Source of the DNA: Leptolyngbya sp. SIO1E4
Lineage (GTDB): Bacteria > Cyanobacteriota > Cyanobacteriia > Phormidesmidales > Phormidesmidaceae
NCBI GenBank assembly: GCA_010672825.2
Contig: JAAHFU020000001.1
Location: 1,116,001 to 1,180,000 of the forward strand
Direction: 5' to 3'
DNA: 64,000 bases
Shown: piece by piece, positions 18,890 to 27,366 of the stretch
How positions within the stretch are numbered: position 1 is the stretch's first letter
Layout of the letters: each line of letters starts with the position of its first letter
Position numbers and translations under genes: made by a program
The notes under the pieces: model-generated
What the model saw: the letters and a program-made list of their open reading frames with translations, nothing else
Told to the model about the DNA's origin: nothing
The model's database searches: none

Positions 18890-20530
18890 ATGCAGCTTAT
18901 GCCGTCATTGAAGAACGTCTGGTGGGATGCCTTGCGCCCCCGTCGTGATGCCATCTACTCAAACTGGTCGCGCCGCTTACAGGGAGGTGGATACTTGGCG
19001 GCGATCGCGGCTCTCGCCATTGGCTATCGTCTGCTGGTATGGCTGATCTATCAGTTTCCTTTGCCCAATAATTTGCCGGCCTATCCCATTTGGCCACCCG
19101 CTGCTTATAGCCAGCTCATCTTGTTACTGCTGGGCCTTAAGTTTTGGCCAGCAGTTGCCCTGGGCTCACTATTCAATACCATCCTGTCAGAGGGTCAGAC
19201 TGTCTGGATGACGGGCATTATTGCGGCCATTAACAACACGCTGCAGGCTGCATTAGGTGCCTGGTTACTGCTGCGCACGGGCTTCTCACCCCGCATTGAT
19301 CGCCTGCGAGATGTGGGTCTGCTCATTACTTTGGGGGGCGTATTGCCTGCAACCGTCAGTGCCACCATTGGCATCCTCAACTGCTGTTTGTCGCTGGTGA
19401 GCGATATGCAGTCGCTGAGCACCATCTGGTGGAACTGGTGGTTGGGAAACGTGAGCAGCGTACTGATTTTGTTCCCGGCGGTACTCACGCTGCCCGAGTG
19501 GCCAAAGCAGTTACAAACGAGGCCTCAACAACTCGTAGGACTGCCGTGGCTGGCCAGTTTGGCTTTGTTGAGTTGGTTTGTCTTTGCCGCCCCCGATCGC
19601 ACGATCATTGCGCCCTACCCGCTGGAATATTTACCGTTTCCGTTAATTGTCTGGGGCGCGTTACGCCTCGGCCCCCCAGGCGCTGCCGCCTCCATTCTGC
19701 TCACAACCGGCTTTGCCTGCTGGGGCTTTATTCAGAACCATGGGCCTTTTTTCCACTTCTCTGCCAGACCGGAGCAGGCAATTTTGGCCTTGCAAGCTTA
19801 CATCTGTGTGCTAGTCATTACGGCCCTGGCCTTAGCTGCCAGCATGGTTGAGCGTGAACAGGCACGCATGGAACTCCAAGCCGAAAAGGAAAAATCTGAA
19901 CAGCTGTTGCTCAACATCTTGCCCCAGCCCATCGCAACCCGGCTGAAACAGCATGAGAGTACCATCGCCGATCACTTTGCTGAAGTAACCGTTCTGTTTG
20001 CTGACATCGTAGACTTTACGCGCCTATCGACGGAGCTGTCTCCCCAGGCTTTGGTGATTATGCTCAATGAAATTTTTTCAATTTTTGATGCACTGGCAGA
20101 TAAACACGGCCTGGAAAAAATCAAGACCATTGGAGATGCCTACATGGTTGTCGGGGGGCTCCCAGAACATCGCGATGACCATGCCGCCGCGATCGCAGAA
20201 ATGGCTCTGGATATGCAAAGGGCCGTCGCCAACTTCAGCAGACAATACGAACGCCCGTTCACCATGCGCATTGGCATCAACACTGGGCCAGTCGTTGCAG
20301 GCGTCATTGGCACCAAAAAGTTTATCTATGATCTATGGGGCGACACCGTTAACATCGCCAGCCGCATGGAGTCGTCCGGGATTGCAGGCGAAATTCAGGT
20401 CACCGAGGCAACCTACAAAGCCCTGACAGCAAGCTACCAATTTGATGCTCGGGGGGAGATTGCGGTGAAAGGCAAAGGTATGATGGAAACGTATCTACTC
20501 CGCGATCGCAGGCCGTTAGCAGCGTCTTAA
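18890..20530 (+). CDS. membrane MASE1 class III adenylate cyclase
   Basis: The 546-residue product has an N-terminal MASE1 sensor domain with about eight hydrophobic helices (residues ~30-310), a short coiled coil (EREQARMELQAEKEKSEQ) and a C-terminal cyclase domain (~350-546). Both metal aspartates are present (LFADIVDFT and GDAYMVVGG). The base-specifying pair is Lys in EKIKTIGDAYM and Asp in YDLWGDTVNIASRM, which indicates ATP rather than GTP. NIASRM holds the transition-state Asn and Arg. It likely makes cAMP in response to an unknown membrane or external signal. The neighbouring divergent gene is acs. Confidence 0.92.
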   Translation: MQLMPSLKNVWWDALRPRRDAIYSNWSRRLQGGGYLAAIAALAIGYRLLVWLIYQFPLPNNLPAYPIWPPAAYSQLILLLLGLKFWPAVALGSLFNTILSEGQTVWMTGIIAAINNTLQAALGAWLLLRTGFSPRIDRLRDVGLLITLGGVLPATVSATIGILNCCLSLVSDMQSLSTIWWNWWLGNVSSVLILFPAVLTLPEWPKQLQTRPQQLVGLPWLASLALLSWFVFAAPDRTIIAPYPLEYLPFPLIVWGALRLGPPGAAASILLTTGFACWGFIQNHGPFFHFSARPEQAILALQAYICVLVITALALAASMVEREQARMELQAEKEKSEQLLLNILPQPIATRLKQHESTIADHFAEVTVLFADIVDFTRLSTELSPQALVIMLNEIFSIFDALADKHGLEKIKTIGDAYMVVGGLPEHRDDHAAAIAEMALDMQRAVANFSRQYERPFTMRIGINTGPVVAGVIGTKKFIYDLWGDTVNIASRMESSGIAGEIQVTEATYKALTASYQFDARGEIAVKGKGMMETYLLRDRRPLAAS

Positions 20531-20578
20531 CCCAGGGTGCCTTATGCTTAAATTTGCATAGTCATTTTATTGGATATA

Positions 20579-21130
20579 ATGGCTCTGACCCATGCAATCC
20601 TGGTCGCTTTAATAGACTGTCCGAGTAGTGGCTATGACTTAGCCAAGCGCTTTGATGGTTCAGTAGGCTTTTTTTGGGATGCCAGTCACCAACAGATTTA
20701 TCGAGAGCTTTCTAAGTTAGAGGCAGAGGGGCACATCACTGCTCAAAAGATTGAACAAGACACCCGGCCTAACAAAAAGCTCTATTCCGTTACTGACAGC
20801 GGCAAAACCTTGGTCATCGAGTGGATTAAAACCCCCACATCGATCAATCCCGTTAAAGATGATCTGCTAGTCAAACTCTTTGGCGGCTATTTAGTCACTC
20901 CAGATATTTTGCTGGCAGAACTGCGCCAGCACCGTAAGCAGCACCAGCTGCGCCTGACGGAATATCAAGCCATTGAAGATCGCTTTTTCCCCGATGTAGA
21001 AGCCCTGTCTCAATCCGTGACTTACCAATACCTCACCTTACGTAATGGAATTCAGTTTGAGCAGGGATGGCTACGGTGGTGTGACGAAGCCGTCTCAACA
21101 CTACAGGCCTTTCAGCATCACAAGGATTAA
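20579..21130 (+). CDS. PadR family transcriptional regulator
   Basis: The 183-residue product begins MALTHAILVALIDCPSSGYDLAKRFD and has the PadR winged-helix motif HQQIYRELSKLEAEGHIT, followed by the helical Vir_act_alpha_C dimerisation domain. It usually represses adjacent or distant export or detoxification genes. The ATG at 20579 fits the family start; the upstream TTG at 20570 is less likely. It is 48 bp after the cyclase gene, same strand, and may share its transcript. Confidence 0.9.
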   Translation: MALTHAILVALIDCPSSGYDLAKRFDGSVGFFWDASHQQIYRELSKLEAEGHITAQKIEQDTRPNKKLYSVTDSGKTLVIEWIKTPTSINPVKDDLLVKLFGGYLVTPDILLAELRQHRKQHQLRLTEYQAIEDRFFPDVEALSQSVTYQYLTLRNGIQFEQGWLRWCDEAVSTLQAFQHHKD

Positions 21131-21268
21131 CCCCGCTGCTGCCATAACCATGTGCCTGTCGATCTAAGGATATCCGGTGTGCTTGTGGCAAACAGAGAAC
21201 CGGATAGGCTTCCCAGTGCTTATCATTCTCAACCGCTGGCATCAAATCCTGACTTGCCCTCGAGATCC

Positions 21269-22543
21269 TTACCCTATCCACACCTGACCCACCTTGCCTT
21301 GCAAAGACTGATAGAGGAAAGGCGTATTGAGCGCAGGCGATCGCAAACTGCCGGGCTCTACTGTCCAAACTGCTGTGGGGTCAAACAGAAACGCCGCAAC
21401 CGGGCTACCCACCGCAATGCGGTCAGACGCGAGGCTCAAACACTGCGCTGGGTTTAAACTCATAGCCTGTAACAGCACCAGCGCAGGCCATTCACCCGAG
21501 GCCACAAAGCGCTGCCAGAGGGCTGAAAACGCCAGTTCCAAGCCGATGACACCCGGCGGTGCATCCCGAAAAGCAACGGTTTTTTCTTCGTAGGTGTAGG
21601 GGCTATGGTCGATCGCAATGGCATCAATCACCCCCGTTTTGACTCCATTCGCCAGCGCTACTTGGTCAGCCGTATTACCCAGGGGCGGTTCTAAGCGCAG
21701 GTTGGGATCATAGCTGAGGGCATCTTGGGTAGAAAATAGCAGGTGCATCCAGGTCGTACTGGCAGTCACTGGCAGCCCTTGGGCCTTGGCCTGGGTAATG
21801 AGGTCAACACTGCGGGCAGTAGACACCCGCATAATGTGAATCGGCGTCCCAATTTCTTGTACCAGCTCTAACAAAGCGGCAAGGGCTGTTGTTTCCGCCG
21901 TGACTGGGTTCCCCGGTAACCCACCCATAAGGGCAAGGGCACCTTCCCGTGCGACCCCATTGCCCACTAGCGCCAAATTACAGGGCCAGAGCGCCAGGGG
22001 GCAATTCAGCGGTTTTAGATATTCCAGCAATCGCCGCAGCAAGACAGGGTTATCCAACGGGCGACCGTCAGCAAACCCGGCTAGTGCCAGCGCTCGGAGG
22101 CGTGCTAGTTCGGCTAATTCAGTCATTTGTTGACCCGCTGCCCCTTGGGTCAGGGCAGCCCACGGCAACAGGTAGGGCTGTGGGATGGGCAATTCACAGG
22201 CCAGATCCAGCAGGTGGCGGATAGCGCCTGGATGTTCCAGGGGCGGTACCGTATTGGGCAAAATCCCTACACGCGTAAACCCGCCTGCGATCGCTCCGGC
22301 CATCAAATCGGCCAGCGTCTCCCGCGACTCATGGCCAGGTTCGCTGCTATGGCTATACAAATCCACCAGGCCCGGGGCCAGCACCTTACCGGTGCCATCA
22401 ATGATTTCCACATCCGCAGACGGCGTTGGCAGGTCAGGGGCGATCGCCTGAAAGACCCCATCGACCATTAACACATCTGTCACCTGATCCGTCTGTGATG
22501 CCGGATCTAGCAGCCGTATCCGCTGCAGTAACGTGCCCGCCAT
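21269..22543 (-). CDS. pyrC: dihydroorotase-like protein (PyrC type), non-canonical metal site
   Basis: The 424-residue amidohydrolase-fold protein aligns with class I dihydroorotases: GLVDLYSHSSEPG, GILPNTVPPLEHP and AIDHSPYTYEEK. The usual HxHxR of the first motif reads Tyr63-Ser-His65-Ser-Ser67, and the usual DHAPH reads DHSPY. Two metal or substrate ligands are therefore changed, as in the aspartate-carbamoyltransferase-associated pseudo-dihydroorotases. It may be a cyanobacterial clade with altered chemistry or a non-catalytic partner. It starts two bases after the stop of the upstream phosphatase gene, so the two are translationally close. Confidence 0.8.
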   Translation of the reverse strand: MAGTLLQRIRLLDPASQTDQVTDVLMVDGVFQAIAPDLPTPSADVEIIDGTGKVLAPGLVDLYSHSSEPGHESRETLADLMAGAIAGGFTRVGILPNTVPPLEHPGAIRHLLDLACELPIPQPYLLPWAALTQGAAGQQMTELAELARLRALALAGFADGRPLDNPVLLRRLLEYLKPLNCPLALWPCNLALVGNGVAREGALALMGGLPGNPVTAETTALAALLELVQEIGTPIHIMRVSTARSVDLITQAKAQGLPVTASTTWMHLLFSTQDALSYDPNLRLEPPLGNTADQVALANGVKTGVIDAIAIDHSPYTYEEKTVAFRDAPPGVIGLELAFSALWQRFVASGEWPALVLLQAMSLNPAQCLSLASDRIAVGSPVAAFLFDPTAVWTVEPGSLRSPALNTPFLYQSLQGKVGQVWIG

Positions 22544-22545
22544 AT

Positions 22546-23901
22546 TTATAGGGCACCCGCTGCAGTCTTATCAAAAATGCTGTCTGAAAGGTGAACGGTG
22601 ATGTTGGCAGCGGTCAAGACCGGAGGACTGTCGACGCCATCGGGATAGTCAATGACGCTGACTGCGCCATTACCCTGCTTAAATTGCCAAAACGCAGCTG
22701 GCCCGAGCCCAACAATGTGGCACAGAATGGCCTTATTGATCGCATCATGGGCCGACACCAGCACAGTGATAGGAGCTTCAGTACCGCTGTACTTGGCGAC
22801 AACTTGCTTCCACGCAGCGATCGCCCGCTCCCAAACCTGCTCCAGGTTTTCGCCCCCTTCCCCCGGCATTTGAACCGTTTCAGGCTGCTGCTGCCACTGC
22901 TGCAACATCCCCGGATATCCAGCTTCAATTTCATGTTCGTACAGACCTTCCCACTCACCATGGCCAATTTCTTTCAGGTCCTCGGTGGTTTCCAGCACTA
23001 CCCCAGGATGGTGACGCAAAATTAATTCTGCCGTTTCTTTGGGACGTGAGAGGGAACTGGTGACAGCCGCATCAATTTTCACCGTCTGCAAAAACTCAGC
23101 GGCTTGTTCGCCTTGACGCCGACCATTCTCATTCAGAGGAATGTCGATCTGTCCTTGAAAGCGTTTCTGGCGGTTCCATTCTGTCTCGCCATGGCGCACC
23201 AGCAGCATGCGTGGCCCCTTATGACGCGCTCGCATCGTGGGTAGCGGCTCACCCATATGGTTGGTGAGGTTCATCGACTCTAGCTGCGCCGCGTCACCCA
23301 ACTTCCCTGAGAAGTTGAGGATGCTAATGGCGCAGTTAGCCTGGTGCAGGTTTTCGTGACGATCAGGGCCGAGACCCAGAGCCGTGCCAATCAGGGCTCG
23401 GTTGATGGCGCTGTGGGCCACAATTAACAGAGTTTGGCCCAGGTGTTGGGGCAGGGTCGCCTGCCAAAATTGGGTAGCGCGCTCATAGAGCGATCGCACC
23501 GGGTAGAACTCGGTGCCGTCCTCTAAGCTCATCTTGCAATTCGCCGGATCGTGATACCAGGCGTGATACACCTCAGGATCTCGGGCTTTAGCCTCGTCAA
23601 AAGATAACCCTTCCCACGGGGGTAAATCAATTTCTTTAATGGTGTCTACGGGTTCAGGCGCAGGGATCTCAGGTAGCTGAGTGCGCAACACCTCAACGAT
23701 GACTTCTGCAGTTTGGTAGGCCCGTTTGAGGGAGCTGGCATAAATATGATCGAAGGGAATACCCGTCAGCGCTTCCCCGACCTGTTGGGCTTGGGCAATG
23801 CCCAAATCGGTCAAGGTAGAAACATCGATCTGCCCCTGAATGAGTTTCTTCAGGTTGTAAGTGCTCTGGCCATGGCGAACCAGAATAACGCGCGTTTTCA
23901 A
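22546..23901 (-). CDS. two-domain histidine phosphatase (phosphoglycerate-mutase family)
   Basis: The 451-residue protein has two histidine-phosphatase domains in tandem. The first starts VILVRHGQSTYN (residues 5-16, catalytic His in RHG); the second starts MLLVRHGETEWN (about residues 232-243). Each carries a later catalytic His (VAHSAINRAL and VSAHDAINKA). Two-domain forms are a cyanobacterial type; a related Synechocystis enzyme has been reported, as I recall, as a metal-independent phosphoserine phosphatase. The start is a TTG at 23901, with GGGAGG eight bases upstream. It is the first gene of a pair with pyrC. Confidence 0.87.
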   Translation of the reverse strand: MKTRVILVRHGQSTYNLKKLIQGQIDVSTLTDLGIAQAQQVGEALTGIPFDHIYASSLKRAYQTAEVIVEVLRTQLPEIPAPEPVDTIKEIDLPPWEGLSFDEAKARDPEVYHAWYHDPANCKMSLEDGTEFYPVRSLYERATQFWQATLPQHLGQTLLIVAHSAINRALIGTALGLGPDRHENLHQANCAISILNFSGKLGDAAQLESMNLTNHMGEPLPTMRARHKGPRMLLVRHGETEWNRQKRFQGQIDIPLNENGRRQGEQAAEFLQTVKIDAAVTSSLSRPKETAELILRHHPGVVLETTEDLKEIGHGEWEGLYEHEIEAGYPGMLQQWQQQPETVQMPGEGGENLEQVWERAIAAWKQVVAKYSGTEAPITVLVSAHDAINKAILCHIVGLGPAAFWQFKQGNGAVSVIDYPDGVDSPPVLTAANITVHLSDSIFDKTAAGAL

Positions 23902-24334
23902 GGTTTTCCCTCCCCCTGCTTAAAAGCCAGTCCGATTCTACCTTGTCGTTATTCGTGGATCTGGGATAGGTTTGGCGATCAAGTAGGTTGGTACGTGAAA
24001 TGGCAGCGATCGCGTTGGCAAGGACCCAAAAATAAAGTGAATTGACCATGCCGATCTCATCTTGGATAGTTCAGCCCCTCGGGGGCACCTCCCCGGAAGA
24101 AGGGTTCGAGTTTCGAGAAGTCTTTGGTTTCAACGAGTGAGGCGTGGGCTATGGGGTCATGGTGTCCTCTTCTTTATACATTGGGCGTTGTAACCTCTCA
24201 CCCCTTACAAAAGTTATTGGGAAAAGGGCTGGAAAGGGCTCCTGATAACCGGAGCTGGCCTCAAAATAGATGAAGATGAATGAAGACAAGAGTTCTTACA
24301 AGCCAAAGCTGGTATTGACAGGAGTGATTGACAG
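23902..24334. other. intergenic region before the TIR gene
   Basis: About 430 bp with no convincing gene. A frame near 24050-24140 reads like a short protein tail (VQPLGGTSPEEGFEFREV, then stop) and could be a remnant of a lost gene; this is weak. Confidence 0.4.
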
Positions 24335-25303
24335 ATGCCGGAGCAGCAATTTGATGTTTTCTTAGCTCACAGCAGTAAGGATAAACCGCTGATTCGGCAG
24401 ATCTATCGTCAGTTAAAGACACGAGGCATTCGACCCTGGCTAGATGAAGAAGAGATTGCTCCAGGTACTAAGTTTCAGGATGAAATACAGCAAGCGATCA
24501 AGCAAATCAAAACCGCTGCCATCTTTTTCGGGAAAGGTGGACTAGGAGGCTGGCAGGCTTTAGAACTCAAATCCTTCATCAGTCAATGCGTCGAGCGAAA
24601 CATTCCTATCATTCCTGTGTTGCTACCGGGCGTTGAAAATATCCCAGAGGAGTTGATTTTTCTGCAGGAATTTCACGCTGTCTTTTTCAAAGACAACATT
24701 GAGGATAAAAAAGCCCTGTTTCAGTTGGAGTGGGGTATCACTGGGACAAGGCCAACTACCCCTTCGCCACCACCATCGCCGTTACCACCACCGCCGTCAC
24801 CAGACGTTAATCGTAAAGAACTCTATGAGTGTGAGCCCTCAAAGCTTCTTTTCATCAAAAATGTCCGAGATCCTAATGGGGGTTGGGCTTACACCCTAGA
24901 TCGCATTCAGCAAATGGGGGCCTCACTGGAAAGTCGGGTTTTTGAGCTTTTTTGGTTACCGACTAGCAAGGGTGCGAGATCGGCCTCTAAAGGCGACCTG
25001 ATGATCTTGAACCAGCATGCTAAGGTCACTCATGTTGTGGAGATGCTTGATGATGAAATAAGAAAAAACGACGCAGGCTATTTCCGCTGGGTGCAGATTG
25101 TCTGGTTACCAGCGCAAAAAGACTGGTCTCAACTCCCCCATCAGCGAGAAATTCTTGGATTTGAACCTCCTACTATTGGTGGTGGAGCAACTTACTCATT
25201 TGCGAGTCCAAATTTTGGAAAGTTTCGTGCTGCTTGGGAAAATTTGGGCTCTTTTCAGCAGCATGTTTTCAAAATGCTGATAGGAACTGAAGGGCAACCC
25301 TGA
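24335..25303 (+). CDS. TIR-domain protein with C-terminal PUA/EVE-like region
   Basis: The 322-residue product has a TIR domain at residues 5-135 (FDVFLAHSSKDKPLIRQI, RGIRPWLDEEEIAPG). The Glu77 in GWQALELKS is at the position used for NAD cleavage in bacterial TIR NADases. A proline-rich linker (141-156) leads to a C-terminal domain (~165-318) with KGDLMILNQHAKVTHVVEML, which weakly resembles PUA/EVE-type folds. AGGAG lies ten bases before the ATG. A GUN4-like frame begins directly after the stop but in another frame. Such TIR proteins can act in anti-phage or stress signalling; that role is inferred. Confidence 0.82.
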   Translation: MPEQQFDVFLAHSSKDKPLIRQIYRQLKTRGIRPWLDEEEIAPGTKFQDEIQQAIKQIKTAAIFFGKGGLGGWQALELKSFISQCVERNIPIIPVLLPGVENIPEELIFLQEFHAVFFKDNIEDKKALFQLEWGITGTRPTTPSPPPSPLPPPPSPDVNRKELYECEPSKLLFIKNVRDPNGGWAYTLDRIQQMGASLESRVFELFWLPTSKGARSASKGDLMILNQHAKVTHVVEMLDDEIRKNDAGYFRWVQIVWLPAQKDWSQLPHQREILGFEPPTIGGGATYSFASPNFGKFRAAWENLGSFQQHVFKMLIGTEGQP

Positions 25304-25664
25304 ATAACGCTGAAGAAGATAAGCTCATTTCCGAGAAAGGCATTGACTAAACGCGACTTCGAGACTTGCTCAAGATGGGAGATTGGGAAGCAGCTGATCA
25401 GGAAACTGCTCGCTGTATGTTAGAAGCCGTCGGGAGAGATAAAGACGACTTAATCCAACCCGATGAGTTTGCAAATTTTCCTTGTGCTGACTTGCGAACG
25501 ATTGATCGATTGTGGGTGAACTATAGCAAAGGAAGATTTGGTTTTAGCGTGCAAAAGCGAATCTACATTGGTTGCGGTGCCAAGCTCAATGGCAAGCATC
25601 CAGGCAATAGTATCTGGGAAAAGTTTGGAGAGCGAGTAGGATGGCGAGTGCAAGGAAAAAGGAT
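25291..25664 (+). pseudogene. broken GUN4-domain coding sequence
   Basis: In frame 1 the sequence reads EEDKLISEKGID, a TAA stop at 25348-25350, then TRLRDLLKMGDWEAADQET and on through DLRTIDRLWVNYSKGRFGFS to RVGWRVQGK. GUN4 domains typically have Tyr at the stop position (IDYxxLRDLL), so TAA looks like a point mutation of a Tyr codon. The frame also differs from that of the TIR gene it abuts, so a frameshift separates the two. The domain is cut at its C-terminal end by the inverted-repeat element at 25661. GUN4 binds tetrapyrroles, and in multi-domain cyanobacterial proteins it acts as a ligand-binding module. Confidence 0.8.
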
Positions 25665-26270
25665 CCCCTGCTGTCGCCCCCCCTTTTCAAAGAGGCTTTT
25701 CCAATCCCGAATATGTATGCCCCCCTTTTTTCAAAGGGGGGTTGGGGGGATCAAACTTTGAAGCACACTGCAAACTCCTTCAAATTCTTGTAGCACCTAC
25801 TCATTTGTAAAACGCATCACGCTTAATCCATATCCTTCCAAAATCTTTGTTCGCTCTGCATCTCGCGCTTGCGCTTCAAGGGATGCATGGCTTTCTCCAT
25901 CGACTTCAATTGCCAACCGCAAAGCAGCACAGTAGACATCTACGATGAAGTTATCAATGGGGCGTTGCCGCATAACCCGAAACGAAAAATGGCGCAGGTA
26001 ATGTTTCCAGAGCTTCTGTTCTGCTGGCGCCATGTTACGCCGTAGCTCTCGCGCTCTAACTTTCAGGGCAGGATTGTAGGGCAAGTAGATTGGTGAAGTA
26101 ATAAGACGAGACATAAAGCCCCTTATCTCTTTTGAAAAGGTTACTTTAATACATCAGTTGCTGATATATCTCCACCGGGTTTGATCCCCCACCCCCCTTG
26201 AATAAGGGGGCATAAACCACCCGAATTGGGCGAGTCCCCTTGAGAAGGGAACAGCAACAGCAAGGGCTCC
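25661..26270. mobile_element. 610-bp element with ~95-bp inverted ends around a DUF559 gene
   Basis: The left end (25661-25756) and the inverted right end (26179-26270) align along their length. They share GGA(T/G)CCC at the outer tip, then GCTGT, CCCTT(T/C)TCAA, CCAAT, TATGCCCCC, TTCAA, GGGGGG and GGGATCAAAC at the inner tip. The interior holds only the DUF559 endonuclease gene. The left end interrupts the GUN4 frame. No clear target duplication was found. This looks like a small endonuclease-associated mobile unit; the mobility is inferred. Confidence 0.65.
25731..26114 (-). pseudogene. DUF559 (Vsr/restriction-fold) endonuclease gene with internal stop
   Basis: The open part (25797-26114, 105 residues, ATG at 26114) has the DUF559 features LRRNMAPAEQKLWKHLR-like helix, FRVMRQRPIDNFIVDVYC (catalytic Asp region) and LAIEVDGESH (the ExxGxxH-like site). 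A TAG at 25797-25799 interrupts it, and the same frame continues with VLQEFEGVCSVLQSL and IPPTPL to a TGA at 25731-25733. That matches the normal end of this family. The final residues are encoded within the left inverted repeat. The loss is recent-looking because only one codon is changed; a truncated product is possible. Confidence 0.78.
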
Positions 26271-26326
26271 TGCAGGATATCCATCCATAATTCAGGATTT
26301 GCATGAGCAGCAGTTTGAGAAAGGGA

Positions 26327-26420
26327 CTATGGCAAAAGGCAGAAATCAAAACCTCGCTGCATAAGGATTCCAGAAAATCCGACTGCTCTAAACAGCACTT
26401 CAGGTGCAATATTTGAGATA
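26327..26420 (+). repeat. dispersed repeat family B, copy B2
   Basis: Begins TATGGCAAAAGGCAGAAATC and continues with ACCTCGCTGCATAAGGATTC, GAAAATCCGACTGC and AGCACTTCAGGTGCAATAT. It aligns with the copies at 4199-4292 and 62846-63047. It lies in the 395-bp gap between the DUF559 element and tlyA, which otherwise holds no gene. Confidence 0.75.
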
Positions 26421-26509
26421 TCCATTGCGACAAGGGTGCCTAGAAATTGAGGAAATAACCGAAGTAATAGTGGAGTGCACCCCAATGTCTTCAACAGGGA
26501 GTGCAAGGC

Positions 26510-27349
26510 TCAACTCGAGGGTGTAGGTTTCAACGCCATTTGAGCTTGGTGAGTAAGACCGTGCACCTTTTCCAGCGTTAGCGGCGCTGCGATCGCAGCT
26601 GTCTCTTCAGGCATTGTGAGCCAGAGCAGATATTCAATATTGCCTGCGGGGCCAACGATGGGGGAGTAAGTGAGGCCGCGATCACACCACCCTAGGGCTT
26701 GCGCTGCCAACAGCACTTGCCAAATCGCCTCAGCCTGATCCTTCGCGGACCGCACGACCCCCTTCTTACCCACCTTATCTTTGCCCACCTCAAACTGTGG
26801 CTTCACCAGCAAAACCACTTCTCGTGGAGGCACCAGCAACTGCCAAAACGCAGGCAGCACCTTAGTCAGAGAAATAAACGAAACATCCATAACACCCAAG
26901 TCAGGGCGCGGGGCCTCTTCCGGGTACAGGGCCTCGGGGGTCAGATATCGCAGATTCGTGCGTTCTCGCAGCACCAGGCGGGAATCTTGCCGTAGCTTCC
27001 AGGCGACCTGTCCATAGCCCACATCAATGCCATATACCCGGTTTGCCCCCCCCTGCAACAAACAGTCTGTGAAGCCGCCCGTAGAAATGCCCCCGTCCAG
27101 GCAGATGCGTCCTTGCGGGGTAATCTCAAAAGCCTGGAGCGCTTTCGCCAGCTTTTCGCCCCCTCGGGAAACGAATGGAGATTTCTGCTTAACCTTAATC
27201 TCAGCATCCTCTGCGATCGCGGTGCCTGGCTTGTCAACCACCTGCTGGTTGACCTGCACTTCCCCAGCACGAATGACGCGCTGAGCCAACTGGCGCGTTT
27301 CACAGAGCCCTCGCTCAACGAGTACAACATCAAGTCTTTGTTTAGCCAA
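26510..27349 (-). CDS. tlyA: TlyA family rRNA 2'-O-methyltransferase / hemolysin-like
   Basis: The 279-residue product has an N-terminal S4 RNA-binding domain (RLDVVLVERGLCETRQLAQR, residues 4-62) and an FtsJ/RrmJ-type SAM methyltransferase domain with CLDGGISTGGFTD, VYGIDVGYGQ and LVKPQFEVGK. TlyA enzymes methylate ribose in 16S and 23S rRNA. The start is a TTG at 27347-27349, which gives the family N-terminus (MAKQRLDVVL). No in-frame ATG is near. It begins 17 bp after the cpcT stop on the same strand. Confidence 0.92.
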   Translation of the reverse strand: MAKQRLDVVLVERGLCETRQLAQRVIRAGEVQVNQQVVDKPGTAIAEDAEIKVKQKSPFVSRGGEKLAKALQAFEITPQGRICLDGGISTGGFTDCLLQGGANRVYGIDVGYGQVAWKLRQDSRLVLRERTNLRYLTPEALYPEEAPRPDLGVMDVSFISLTKVLPAFWQLLVPPREVVLLVKPQFEVGKDKVGKKGVVRSAKDQAEAIWQVLLAAQALGWCDRGLTYSPIVGPAGNIEYLLWLTMPEETAAIAAPLTLEKVHGLTHQAQMALKPTPSS

Positions 27350-27366
27350 CGGTCTATGGCAGTGAG

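Noticed and set aside
24095-24120. TPsiC-like GGTTCGAG suggesting a tRNA
   Set aside because: No acceptor stem, D-arm or anticodon arm can be folded around it.
25665-25761. Extra C-terminal residues of the GUN4 frame
   Set aside because: After RVGWRVQGK the frame runs through the C/G-rich inverted repeat (PPFSKR, PPFFQRG), so these residues are repeat sequence, not GUN4.
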